Both the position numbers and the translations under genes were made by a program. Below, piece by piece: positions 7,214 to 16,041 of a DNA stretch of 41,047 bases. The notes under the pieces were generated by a model. That model searched no databases and was not told the origin of the DNA. It saw nothing but the letters and a program-made list of their open reading frames with translations. The stretch is from positions 1 to 41,047 of the forward strand of contig JBDNFC010000027.1 of NCBI GenBank assembly GCA_041690035.1, in the 5' to 3' direction. The DNA is from CALSPH01 sp041690035. GTDB taxonomy: Bacteria; Bacteroidota; Bacteroidia; NS11-12g; UBA955. How positions within the stretch are numbered: the first letter of the stretch is position 1; each line of letters starts with the position of its first letter.

Positions 7214-8797
7214 TTAGAATGAGTGCGCAGTATTCATGATACTTTTTGCCAGTAATGTTTTTGATTTCAATCCTTTAACTTCTATCATATAACCTTGCTG
7301 TTCATAATCTTCTTTAATAACTTTAATTGAATGCAAAGTGCTAGAATCTACTATAATAGCAGTTTCAAAATCAATAATTAATTTCTTGTTTTTTGGTATT
7401 TTTTGGATTGTGCTTTTAAACGAAATTAGATTGCTAAAAATGGCAGAACTGTGTACAATCAATTTATAACCGTCATTTTCTTCTAACAATGTAGTACGTA
7501 TTTTAAAAACGTCTTTCAATTTCAATCCATTAAAAATATGAATAATTAGCTTAAGAATTACCCCTATTAACAATCCAATAAGTAAATCTGTTAATAATAC
7601 CATTATGATTGTGGCGATAAATATAAAAAACTCTATCTTGCTTTTCTTATAGGTTTTTATAAACTCAGAGGGAGCAGCAAGCCTAAATCCTGTATAAATT
7701 AGAAGGGCAGCAAGCGCAGAAAGAGGAATATGATGAATTAGACCAGAAAGTAGAAATACAAAAACAAGTAAAAAAACTCCGTGATAAAAGTTGCTCCACT
7801 TTGTTTTCGCTCCATTATTTTTGTTCATAGTGCTTCTTACTACTTCAGATATCATTGGCAAACCGCCTAATAAACCACAGAGGGTATTACAAATGCCAAT
7901 CGCGGTGATATCTTTATCCAAATTGGTTTTCCTTTTTTTATCATCTATTGCATCTATTGCCTTACAAGTAAGTATTGATTCTATTGTGCCTACAAGTGAG
8001 AACATTAAAATAAATTTTATCATAGTTCCAAATTGAGAAAATAGACCACTAAAATCTGGAAATTGGATTACCTCTGTAATATTTTTAGGTAAATTTACTA
8101 AAAACTGTGAACCTAAATCATAGGTGCGATTATTAATAGTATAGCTAGTTGAATCATAAATATTTAATAAGTAGCCTAAGGGAATGGCTATGCAAAGTGC
8201 TAACAAAGGGGCAGGTAACTTTTTTATCAATTTTCCTTTTATAAAAGGAAAGATAAACATAATTATTAAACAAGAAAAGCCGATAAAACTAATTTTTGGA
8301 TTAAGATTTAAAAATATTGTAGGTATTTCAATGATAGCACCAAATGGGGTATTTGCCAATGATTTTGCTCCCAATAAAACATTTATTTGTTTTGTTATTA
8401 TAATAATACCAATGGCAGCTAACATTCCATGTACTGCTACCGTTGGAAAAAAATCGCCAAGGCGCCCTGCTTTAAATATTCCAAAAATAATTTGCAACAA
8501 ACCAGAAATCACAATACATGCTAAGGTCATTTTATACCCCAACACGTTATCCCCGTTTCCTAATTCTGAAACAGCCCCAATAGCAATAGCAATTAACCCA
8601 GCACCAGGGCCCTTTATAATGATAGCAGCATTAGACAAAAAAGTAGCCACAATTCCACCAATAATCGCAGTTAAAATTCCAGCTATTGGCGGAAATCCAC
8701 TTGCCATAGCTATGCCCAAGCAAAGCGGTAATGCGATAATAGAAACGCTAAAACCACTTAGCACATCTTTGAGTATTGTTTTATTAATTTTACTCAA
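7214..8797 (-). CDS. SulP/SLC26-family anion transporter with STAS domain
   Basis: 527 residues: a large membrane domain of many hydrophobic segments (about 1-410) and a cytoplasmic STAS domain (about 430-527, core KLIIDFETAIIVDSSTLHSI). SulP hallmarks include the N-terminal DVLSGFSVSIIALPLCLGIA and AGILTAIIGGIVATFL, the P/G-rich IIKGPGAGL, and GGLPMISEVVRSTMN in the second half. The family moves sulfate, bicarbonate, chloride or carboxylates, often coupled to Na+ or H+. The substrate cannot be read here. There are no sulfate-assimilation genes nearby and no fused carbonic anhydrase, so bicarbonate or sulfate are both open. It starts at ATG 8797 and is transcribed alone or ahead of ndh, 331 bases downstream. 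Confidence 0.92.
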   Translation of the reverse strand: MSKINKTILKDVLSGFSVSIIALPLCLGIAMASGFPPIAGILTAIIGGIVATFLSNAAIIIKGPGAGLIAIAIGAVSELGNGDNVLGYKMTLACIVISGLLQIIFGIFKAGRLGDFFPTVAVHGMLAAIGIIIITKQINVLLGAKSLANTPFGAIIEIPTIFLNLNPKISFIGFSCLIIMFIFPFIKGKLIKKLPAPLLALCIAIPLGYLLNIYDSTSYTINNRTYDLGSQFLVNLPKNITEVIQFPDFSGLFSQFGTMIKFILMFSLVGTIESILTCKAIDAIDDKKRKTNLDKDITAIGICNTLCGLLGGLPMISEVVRSTMNKNNGAKTKWSNFYHGVFLLVFVFLLSGLIHHIPLSALAALLIYTGFRLAAPSEFIKTYKKSKIEFFIFIATIIMVLLTDLLIGLLIGVILKLIIHIFNGLKLKDVFKIRTTLLEENDGYKLIVHSSAIFSNLISFKSTIQKIPKNKKLIIDFETAIIVDSSTLHSIKVIKEDYEQQGYMIEVKGLKSKTLLAKSIMNTAHSF

Positions 8798-9027
8798 TTA
8801 ACTAAAGACGGTGAAAGAATCATAAAAATAAGTGTTTCAATATTTTTTTAAAAATTGCGGTAAGTGGTATTATTCAAAAGGCAAATAACACACTTTATAT
8901 TGAAAAATTCAAAACAAACAAAAAATATTTGTAAATCACGCTTTTGGATTGTAATCATCCCAATTTTATTGAAATAATATACAAATACTTATGCTTTTGA
9001 GGATTTGTAATGCGTAATTTGGTAAAT

Positions 9028-10461
9028 CTATTTCCAGCCACCTCCTAAGGCTTGATAAAGATTTACCCGTGCTAATAACTGTTGATTTTTTGTTTCTATC
9101 AGTTCCACTCGCGCAGTTAGCGCATCTCTTTGAGTTAATAATACTTCCATATAATCTGCCCTTGCAGATTTGAATAAATTAATAGAAATTTCTATTGATT
9201 GCTGCAATGCAGCTACTTCCAAAGACTTAAACCGATAGCTTTTATCTAAATTGCCAATTTTAGAAACCTGATTGCTCACTTCTACAAAAGCATTTAAAAT
9301 ACTTCGCTCATAGTGAATAGCAGCTTGAATTTGCCTGGCATTTGCGTTAAAAAAATCTGCTTTTATAGCGTTTCTATTCACCAATGGAGCTACTAACTCA
9401 CCTGCCAATGAAAATAAAAGAGACTCGGGCATTTTAATTAAATACATTGGATTAAAAGCTTGAAAACCTACTCCTGCAGAAATATTAAAAGAGGGGTAAA
9501 ATCTTGCTTTTGCTACTTTGATATCTAGCTTTGATGCGATTAGGTTTAACTCGGCTTGTCTTATATCAGGTCTGTTTGTTAATAATTGGGAAGGTATGCC
9601 TGCATGTAAAGTATCTGGAATCAATGCGCTAAATTTGGATGATTGCCGCAATATTGGGCGATTAAATCTGCCAAGAATATAGTTAAGCTTGTTTTCTGTT
9701 TCATAGATTCGTTGTGCCATTTCAAATTGATGACTCTGAAATTTGTAGACTTCGGCCTCAAATTTTTTAACTGCCAATTCCGTAGTTCTTGCTGCTTCTT
9801 TTTGTAATTTCACAATCTCAAGTGCATCTGTCAGCACCACAATATTTTGTTTTATAATTAATAATTGATTGTCAAGTGCCATTAATTCGTAATAGGTTTT
9901 GGCTGTTTCTGCTACTAAATTTGTAACCATAAAATTTTTGCCAGCAATACTAGCTAAATAACGTGTAACCGCAGCATTTTTTGCATTTCTTAACCTATGC
10001 CAAATATCTACCTCCCATGTTGCAAACGCGCCAAATCTAAATTCATTTAGAGGTTCAGGAAAGCTTTTTCCTGGAGCAATTGGCAAATTTGATTCAACTG
10101 CACCTTCCCTAGAATATTTGCTTGCTTTGTCTGTTCCAACAGTTGCCATCGGGGTTAAAAAGGGCAAATAATCCCCTTTTTTAGACCTAATTTCATTTTT
10201 TGATTGAGCAATTTCTTGCAGCATAACATTAAGTTCCTGATTGTTTTGCAATGCTGTATCAATTAAAGAAACTAAATAGGTATCTGCAAAGAAAATTTTC
10301 CAATTTATGTCTGCCAAGTTATCAGAATCCAATTCATTATTATAAGTTATAGGGGTTTTAAAATCTGGCTTGCGTTCCGCAACATTTAAAAACTTACATG
10401 CAGCAAAGGATAAAGTAATGGATATTAAAACTATCCCTTTTTTGAAGTTATTCATTTTCAT
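9028..10461 (-). CDS. TolC-like outer membrane efflux lipoprotein (NodT/OprM family)
   Basis: 477 residues. It has a lipoprotein signal peptide with lipobox SFAAC (Cys about 22) and then two outer-membrane-efflux (OEP) repeats with long coiled-coil helices, such as AETAKTYYELMALDNQLLII and QSIEISINLFKSARADYMEV. The motif SQLLTNRPDIRQAELNLIAS starts the second repeat, and the end LLARVNLYQALGGGWK is typical of RND-partner channels. As a trimer it forms the exit duct through the outer membrane for the pump encoded just upstream (3-base gap to the pump's stop). It is the third gene of the operon. Confidence 0.95.
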   Translation of the reverse strand: MKMNNFKKGIVLISITLSFAACKFLNVAERKPDFKTPITYNNELDSDNLADINWKIFFADTYLVSLIDTALQNNQELNVMLQEIAQSKNEIRSKKGDYLPFLTPMATVGTDKASKYSREGAVESNLPIAPGKSFPEPLNEFRFGAFATWEVDIWHRLRNAKNAAVTRYLASIAGKNFMVTNLVAETAKTYYELMALDNQLLIIKQNIVVLTDALEIVKLQKEAARTTELAVKKFEAEVYKFQSHQFEMAQRIYETENKLNYILGRFNRPILRQSSKFSALIPDTLHAGIPSQLLTNRPDIRQAELNLIASKLDIKVAKARFYPSFNISAGVGFQAFNPMYLIKMPESLLFSLAGELVAPLVNRNAIKADFFNANARQIQAAIHYERSILNAFVEVSNQVSKIGNLDKSYRFKSLEVAALQQSIEISINLFKSARADYMEVLLTQRDALTARVELIETKNQQLLARVNLYQALGGGWK

Positions 10462-10464
10462 TTT

Positions 10465-13400
10465 TTACTTGTTTTTAAAATTAAAATTATCCACACTATG
10501 CACAAAATCTTCAGTTAAAGATTCTTCATCCTCGTCTTTTATCATTTTCTTGCCCTTACTTAAGCTTCCAAAAATATAATATAAACCTGGCACAATAATC
10601 ACCCCAAATAGGGTGCCGAAAAGCATGCCCCCAAGTGCAGAAGAACCAATTGTTCTGTTGCCAATAGCGCCAGCACCATGTGCCAAAACCAATGGTATCA
10701 AGCCTGCAATAAATGCGAATGAAGTCATCAAAATAGGTCTGAAACGCACTTTTGCACCCTCTATAGCTGCCTCTAATACAGTAGCACCCAATGATTGCTT
10801 ATGCATTGCAAACTCAACTATTAATACTGCATTTTTTCCTAACAACCCCACAAGCATCACTAAGCCTACTTGTGCATAAATATCATTTGCAAGTCCCATC
10901 ATTTTTAGAATCAAAAACGAACCAAAAATACCGGGTGGTAACGATAAAATTACTGCCAAGGGGATAACAAAACTTTCATACTGAGCTGCAAGTACAAAAT
11001 ATACAAAAATTAAAACGATTGCAAAAATATAGATAGCTTCATTTCCCCTTTGGGTTTCATCTTTAGAAAGTGCAGCCCAATCAATATCAAATCCCTTTGG
11101 CAAGGTTTTTTTTGCAACATCCTGAATTATAGCAATGGCTTCTCCACTGCTATAGCCTTTTGCAGGTGCTCCTCTAATAGCAGCTGTGTTATACATATTA
11201 TACCTATTAATTTCATTTGCTCCTTGCGTTTTTTTTATACGCATGAATGCAGAAAAAGGTACCATTTCATCCCGATTATTTTTTACAAACAAGTTTAGCA
11301 CGTCTGTTGGTAATTTTCTGTATTCTGGCGCTGCTTGCACAAAAACTTTAAAAAAACGTTGGTATTTTATAAATCCTTGTTCATAGGTGCTGCCAATAAA
11401 AATAGATAAAGTATTCATGGCATTGCCAATACTAACGCCTTTTTGCATTGCTAATTCATTATCTATTTCTATTTCATATTGTGGATAATTAGCGCTAAAA
11501 AAAGTAAACAAGCCGGTGAGTTCTTTTCTTTCCTCTAGTGCTGCCATAAATTCGTTTTTTACTTTTTCTAGCTGAGCATAATCACCTGAATTTGTTTTAT
11601 CTAATAATTGCAATGCAAATCCTCCTGCAGCGCCATAGCCGGGAACAGCAGGCGGGTCAAAAAATTCAATTGTTGCTCCAGGTATAATATTTGCTTGTTC
11701 TTCCAATTCATAAATAATTTCATTTACTGTATGTTTTCTTTTATTCCAAGGCTTAAGATTAATCAAACAAGTACCCGCATTAGATCCTCTTCCTTCTGTT
11801 AATACTTCATAACCAGCGATAGAAGAAACCGATTGAACACCTTCTACTTTCAAAATAATATCTTGCAACTGTCGCGATATATCATTGGTTCGCTCCAATG
11901 TGGAACCAGGAGGAGTTTGCACAATTGCATAAATCATTCCTTGATCTTCGCTAGGTATAAAGCCAGATGGCAAAATTGTGTTAATGCCAAAAATGCCAAT
12001 GCCAAATGCGATGAGTATGCCAAAGGTTATTATTTTTCTGTTTACAATAAGTTTTAATAGCGAAACGTACTTGCCAGTTAATTTTTCAAACCCAGTATTA
12101 AACAAGTTCAAAAATCGATTTAGCCAATGCTGTTTTTTGGTTTTTCCGTGATTATTTTTAAGAATCATAGCGCATAAAACAGGGGTGAGGGTTAATGCTA
12201 CAAATCCTGAAATTACAATAGATGTAGCCATAGTAATGGCAAATTGCCGATAAAAAATACCCACAGGGCCCGACATAAACGCAACAGGCACAAATACGGC
12301 TGTCATCAATAAGGTAATAGCAATTACTGCACCGCTTATTTCACCTATTACTTTTTTTACTGCCTGAAAAGGGGTCAGTTCAGCCTCCTCTTCCATTTTT
12401 GCATGCACTGCCTCTACAACAACTATTGCATCATCTACTACTATGCCTATGGCTAAAACCAAAGCAAATAATGTTATCATATTGATAGTAAGACCAAATA
12501 GCTGCATAAATAAAAATGCACCGATAAGCGAAACTGGCACTGCAAGTGTAGGTATTAGCGTTGCACGCCAATCTCCTAAAAATAAAAATACAACCAATGC
12601 CACCAATATAAAAGCATCTCTTAGTGTATGCAAGACATTTTCTGTAGAGGCATCCAGAAAATTAGAAACGTCATAACTTATTTCATAGTCCATGCCAGGT
12701 GGAAATGATTTTTTAAGTGATTCTAATTCAGATTTTACTTTTTCTATCACCTCGCTTGCATTACTTCCATAGGTTTGTTTTAATACAATTGCTGCGGATG
12801 GATCTCCATTTAAGTTAGAATAAATATCATAATACTCGCTGCCTAGTACAACTTTGGCTATATCTTTTAGTCTTAAAATTTCGCCATCTGCATTTGCCCT
12901 TATTATTATATTTTCATATTGATTGGGTTCATTATATCTATCAGAATAGGCGAGTACATACTCTAATGCCTCGGATTTTACGCCATCTCCACGTCCAATT
13001 CTTCCTGGTTTTCCAACGATGCTTTGATCGCCTAAGGCTTGCATCACTTCATCAGGCGAGACATTGTATGCTCTCATTCTATCAGGATTTAACCAAACAC
13101 GCATTGCGTATTGCCTACTACCTAAAATTTTTGCTTGTCCTATGCCATTAATTCGCTGCAACTCTGGAATCATATTTATGCCTGCATAATTGAATAAAAA
13201 TTTCATATTGGCATTTTTATCCTTGCTGTATAAATTAACATACATTAACATACTGGGCATAATTGGGGTAATAATTACGCCTTCTCTTTGCACAAGTGCA
13301 GGCAATCTATTAAGTACTTGTTGAACTCTGTTAGAAATTTGAACCAATGCCTGGTCTGGGTCGGTGCCTAAGTTAAAAACTATTTGTATATTAGCTTCTC

Positions 13401-13656
13401 CTGCACTTGTAGCATCAGAGGTCATATATTTCATACCCCAAGCTCCATTAATAGATTGTTCGAGTGGAATAAGCACAGACTCAGTGAGTGTTTTTGCACT
13501 TGCACCAGGAAAAGATGCTGTAACCATTACCATTGGTGGAGCAATAGATGGAAATTGAGATGTGGGTAAAGTTTTTATGGCCAAAATACCCATAAATACA
13601 ATTACTAAAGAAAGTACAATTGATAGTACTGGTCTTTTTATAAATTTACTAAACAT
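10465..13656 (-). CDS. RND efflux pump, AcrB-like HAE1 family inner-membrane transporter
   Basis: 1063 residues, full HAE1 length, with twelve predicted membrane helices and two large periplasmic loops. The N-terminal MFSKFIKRPVLSIVLSLVIV and LPTSQFPSIAPPMVMVTASF are classic. The TM4 proton-relay pair is IGIVVDDAIVVVE, and the TM10 lysine lies in GLLGKNAVLIVEFA. The C-terminus has the conserved GALGGM-like GSSALGGMLFGTLFG. The protein exports drugs, detergents or other amphiphiles using the proton gradient; residues point to the hydrophobe (HAE1), not the metal (CusA/CzcA), branch. It is preceded by its adaptor (17-base gap) and followed by the TolC partner, a complete tripartite system. No regulator gene is adjacent. 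Confidence 0.97.
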   Translation of the reverse strand: MFSKFIKRPVLSIVLSLVIVFMGILAIKTLPTSQFPSIAPPMVMVTASFPGASAKTLTESVLIPLEQSINGAWGMKYMTSDATSAGEANIQIVFNLGTDPDQALVQISNRVQQVLNRLPALVQREGVIITPIMPSMLMYVNLYSKDKNANMKFLFNYAGINMIPELQRINGIGQAKILGSRQYAMRVWLNPDRMRAYNVSPDEVMQALGDQSIVGKPGRIGRGDGVKSEALEYVLAYSDRYNEPNQYENIIIRANADGEILRLKDIAKVVLGSEYYDIYSNLNGDPSAAIVLKQTYGSNASEVIEKVKSELESLKKSFPPGMDYEISYDVSNFLDASTENVLHTLRDAFILVALVVFLFLGDWRATLIPTLAVPVSLIGAFLFMQLFGLTINMITLFALVLAIGIVVDDAIVVVEAVHAKMEEEAELTPFQAVKKVIGEISGAVIAITLLMTAVFVPVAFMSGPVGIFYRQFAITMATSIVISGFVALTLTPVLCAMILKNNHGKTKKQHWLNRFLNLFNTGFEKLTGKYVSLLKLIVNRKIITFGILIAFGIGIFGINTILPSGFIPSEDQGMIYAIVQTPPGSTLERTNDISRQLQDIILKVEGVQSVSSIAGYEVLTEGRGSNAGTCLINLKPWNKRKHTVNEIIYELEEQANIIPGATIEFFDPPAVPGYGAAGGFALQLLDKTNSGDYAQLEKVKNEFMAALEERKELTGLFTFFSANYPQYEIEIDNELAMQKGVSIGNAMNTLSIFIGSTYEQGFIKYQRFFKVFVQAAPEYRKLPTDVLNLFVKNNRDEMVPFSAFMRIKKTQGANEINRYNMYNTAAIRGAPAKGYSSGEAIAIIQDVAKKTLPKGFDIDWAALSKDETQRGNEAIYIFAIVLIFVYFVLAAQYESFVIPLAVILSLPPGIFGSFLILKMMGLANDIYAQVGLVMLVGLLGKNAVLIVEFAMHKQSLGATVLEAAIEGAKVRFRPILMTSFAFIAGLIPLVLAHGAGAIGNRTIGSSALGGMLFGTLFGVIIVPGLYYIFGSLSKGKKMIKDEDEESLTEDFVHSVDNFNFKNK

Positions 13657-13673
13657 ATTTTTTTATTATAAAT

Positions 13674-14759
13674 TTATTCTGTATAAATCTTTAATTTACT
13701 CATTATTAATTCTGGTTTTTCAAAAGTGTAAGTAATTTTTTGGTTCTCTTTTACCTTTCTTATGCCTTCTATGATGATTTTCTCATTTTCTATTAACCCA
13801 TTTTTTAAGAAATATAAATCAGGCATTTCGGCAGCTACCTCTATTTCTCTAGCATTTACTATGTTGTCTTTATTTACCACAAATACATACCTTTTTTCTA
13901 ACACTTCATAAGTGGCCTTTTGAGGAATAATAATTGCGTCTTTTATGAGACTTGCCATTTGGATATTTCCTGTTTCTCCATGCCTTAATAGGCCTTTAGG
14001 ATTTGGAAAAGTTGCTCTAAATGCGATGTTTCCTGTTTCGTTATTAAAATCAGCTTCTATAGTTTCAACTATTCCATCAAATTCAAACATTTGATTATTA
14101 GCCATCAATAAGTTTACTTTTGCATGCACATCTTGTTTACTCATTTTATAATTGAGGTATTCTGCCTCGGGTACATTAAAATAAACCCACATTTTACTGT
14201 TGTCTGATAAGCTTGTAAGTAGGTCACCCTCATCTATAAAGCTTCCAAGTCTTGCTTTAAATTTATCTACAATGCCATCAAATGGGGCTCTGATTTCTGT
14301 AAAGTCTAAGTGCACTTGTGCCAAAGATAACTCAGCTTTGTATCTGTCTAGCTTTGCTTTTGCCATGGCAAGTTCATTTTTTGATACAATATTTTTATCT
14401 GCAAGAGCCTTGGTATTTTGGTATTCAATTTCTGCTAATTCTTTTTCCGCTTTGGCTTTTTGAGTTTCTGCAGCATAAATTCTGGGCATAATTTTAAATA
14501 ACAATTGCCCTTTTTTTACAAATTGACCTTCATCTATATAAATTTTTTCTAAATAACCCCTTTCTTGAGACCTAATCTCTATATGACTAATTGCATGTAT
14601 TTGACAGACATATTCTTTGATTACAGTAGTGTCTTTTTTTATTGGAGAAGAAACCAAAAATTTGGTCTGTTCTTCTTCTTCTTCTGAATGGATGCTATTG
14701 CAGCCTAGTAATAGTATTATTAAGCTTATTAGCACCCACAGTGTTAATTTCATTTTCAT
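13674..14759 (-). CDS. RND efflux periplasmic adaptor (membrane fusion lipoprotein)
   Basis: 361 residues. The signal peptide ends in a lipobox, ILLLGC (Cys about 20), so it is anchored in the inner membrane. In order: a lipoyl-like half (RSQERGYLEKIYIDEGQFVK near 82-101), a coiled-coil hairpin rich in K/A/E (about 110-160), the second lipoyl half (DFTEIRAPFDGIVDKFKARL), then beta-barrel and membrane-proximal domains. It links the AcrB-like pump to the outer-membrane duct. It is the first gene of the operon; the leader contains a repeat/palindrome (14788-14816) that may bind a regulator. Confidence 0.95.
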   Translation of the reverse strand: MKMKLTLWVLISLIILLLGCNSIHSEEEEEQTKFLVSSPIKKDTTVIKEYVCQIHAISHIEIRSQERGYLEKIYIDEGQFVKKGQLLFKIMPRIYAAETQKAKAEKELAEIEYQNTKALADKNIVSKNELAMAKAKLDRYKAELSLAQVHLDFTEIRAPFDGIVDKFKARLGSFIDEGDLLTSLSDNSKMWVYFNVPEAEYLNYKMSKQDVHAKVNLLMANNQMFEFDGIVETIEADFNNETGNIAFRATFPNPKGLLRHGETGNIQMASLIKDAIIIPQKATYEVLEKRYVFVVNKDNIVNAREIEVAAEMPDLYFLKNGLIENEKIIIEGIRKVKENQKITYTFEKPELIMSKLKIYTE

Positions 14760-14787
14760 TTTTTTTAATCATTTGTTGTTGTTGTGC

Positions 14788-14816
14788 TTTGATAAATATT
14801 GCAATATTTGATAAAT
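14788..14816 (-). promoter_or_regulatory. Operator candidate for the RND efflux operon
   Basis: A 10-base direct repeat, TTTGATAAAT at 14788-14797 and 14807-14816, flanks and overlaps a perfect 16-base palindrome AAATATTGCAATATTT (14794-14809). It ends 29 bases before the adaptor start (14759), a fitting place for a repressor or activator of efflux. The cognate regulator is not in the window. Confidence 0.5.
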
Positions 14817-14909
14817 GCTCAAAAAATGCGGGCGCACAATAAAGAAACCCAAAAAGTATCTCACATAAATGTGAAATTTTCTAAAAGATTATTGTATTTA
14901 TAGAATTTA

Positions 14910-15308
14910 TCAGACTTTAATAGATCTGATTTTTAGAAATAATTGACAATGTTGATTGGCAATGGTTTTGTGAAATATTAACGCGCTCGCATTGCCAAAT
15001 GTTAAATATTTTTGCTGTTTGGCAATCAGATTTGAAAGGCTTACACATTGTTTTTCAAAAAATTCATCATCATTTTTTTCTTCAGTTCTTTCCTCAATTT
15101 TTTGAAAATAATTTCCTAAAATATTTCCTGAAATAATTGTACTAACTGATGTTTGAGTATTTTTTAAGTTATTATAGTGATTTGAAAAGGATAAGTTTTT
15201 GCTAGAATAGAAATGATATGACAACGAACTTTTAGGCAAAAAGCCATGAGAGCATGCAATTGCTGAGAATATTAAAAGTGAAATACTTATAAAAAGCGAT
15301 CTAAACAT
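14910..15308 (-). CDS. Secreted or lipid-anchored small protein, unknown function
   Basis: 132 residues. The N-terminal hydrophobic stretch ISISLLIFSAIACSHG could be a signal peptide, possibly with a lipobox-like SAIAC (Cys about 19). The mature part is polar and Ser/Asn-rich, with a charged stretch KIEERTEEKNDDEFFEKQC and a second cysteine in NQHCQLF. No known domain. A -7 word (15324-15317) lies 8 bases before ATG 15308. It sits 150 bases upstream of the RND operon on the same strand, so an envelope-stress or efflux link is possible but unproven. Bacteroidota efflux loci often carry an unrelated small exported protein in this place. Confidence 0.6.
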   Translation of the reverse strand: MFRSLFISISLLIFSAIACSHGFLPKSSLSYHFYSSKNLSFSNHYNNLKNTQTSVSTIISGNILGNYFQKIEERTEEKNDDEFFEKQCVSLSNLIAKQQKYLTFGNASALIFHKTIANQHCQLFLKIRSIKV

Positions 15309-15316
15309 TTACTTTG

Positions 15317-15324
15317 CAAAACTA
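15317..15324 (-). promoter_or_regulatory. -7 promoter element TAGTTTTG
   Basis: Matches the Bacteroidota -7 consensus TAnnTTTG on the - strand, 8 bases before ATG 15308. No clear -33 TTTG. Confidence 0.45.
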
Positions 15325-15375
15325 ATTTTTTTTTGATTAACAAAAAGAAATATTTTTTATGACAAAACTCTAAAA

Positions 15376-15993
15376 TTATTCCAATTCTAATTTCTTGATA
15401 ATAAAGTCTATTTCCCAATCGTGCACTGGATCAAAAGTTTCTTTCATACTAGTATTATAGGTCTTTGCCATAGCTTGCCAAAAAATGGTTTCTAATCCAC
15501 CCGAGTAGTTACGCATGATATCCCAAGTGGTTTTTCCTGTTTCTCTATGAATTAATTTTAGCAATAATTTACCCTGAGACATGGTCAGGTTTTGTAATTC
15601 TTTCATGAAATCTTCTTTGATAGATTTTTCACTTTGTTTAATATATTTTTTCTTATCCCTTTTATTAGTAATTTTTGCGAGGTTATCTTCCATAAGCTGT
15701 AGTTTAAATGCCGCTAGCTTTGCATATGGTAAAGTTGCAATAATATTTCTTCTTAATTTTGTAAATCTAGCTAATTCTGCGCTATCAGCCAATGGTTTAA
15801 TTACTACTTCATCTAATTGATAGATTGGTATAGAATCATTGTCTATAACCATATAATAAAGTATTTTTACATTCATTCTGCTTTTATACATAGTGGTAGA
15901 ATCTCTTTTTAAACTGTCTCTTTGTGCGGTTAATAAGGTATTGAAACTAAAAAACAGAACCAAATACATTATAATTTTTATTTTTTTTCTCAT
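15376..15993 (-). CDS. DUF4294 family exported protein
   Basis: 205 residues. The signal peptide (YLVLFFSFNTLLTAQ) is followed by a polar linker and the conserved region with DNDSIPIYQLDEVVIKPL and RFTKLRRNIIATLPYAKLAA, a helical Lys-rich centre (NKRDKKKYIKQSEKSIKEDF), and GKLLLKLIHRETGKTTWDIM near the end. This is the layout of DUF4294, a family confined to Bacteroidota and predicted to work in the periplasm; its function is unknown. A -7 word (16011-16004) lies 10 bases before the ATG. It lies downstream of the DUF5686 gene by 48 bases, and the two are often neighbours or co-occur in this phylum as envelope proteins. Confidence 0.85.
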   Translation of the reverse strand: MRKKIKIIMYLVLFFSFNTLLTAQRDSLKRDSTTMYKSRMNVKILYYMVIDNDSIPIYQLDEVVIKPLADSAELARFTKLRRNIIATLPYAKLAAFKLQLMEDNLAKITNKRDKKKYIKQSEKSIKEDFMKELQNLTMSQGKLLLKLIHRETGKTTWDIMRNYSGGLETIFWQAMAKTYNTSMKETFDPVHDWEIDFIIKKLELE

Positions 15994-16003
15994 TTTGATT
16001 TTT

Positions 16004-16011
16004 CAAATTTA
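16004..16011 (-). promoter_or_regulatory. -7 promoter element TAAATTTG
   Basis: TAnnTTTG word on the - strand, 10 bases before ATG 15993 of the DUF4294 gene. Confidence 0.45.
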
Positions 16012-16041
16012 GTGCTAAAATAGTGCCATTTTTATATGCTA

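Noticed and set aside
8184..8801. 205-codon + strand ORF opposite sulP
   Set aside because: Its hydrophobic Ile/Ala/Pro-rich sequence mirrors the sulP membrane segments; a shadow.
10370..13569. Many + strand ORFs of 60-90 codons opposite the RND pump and TolC genes
   Set aside because: Antisense shadows of strongly coding - strand genes; compositions are repetitive and no start context is visible.
14861..14874. TCACATAAATGTGA palindrome as a CRP/FNR site or terminator
   Set aside because: The half-sites face opposite to the CRP arrangement, the hairpin loop would be only two bases, and no T run follows. Probably chance.
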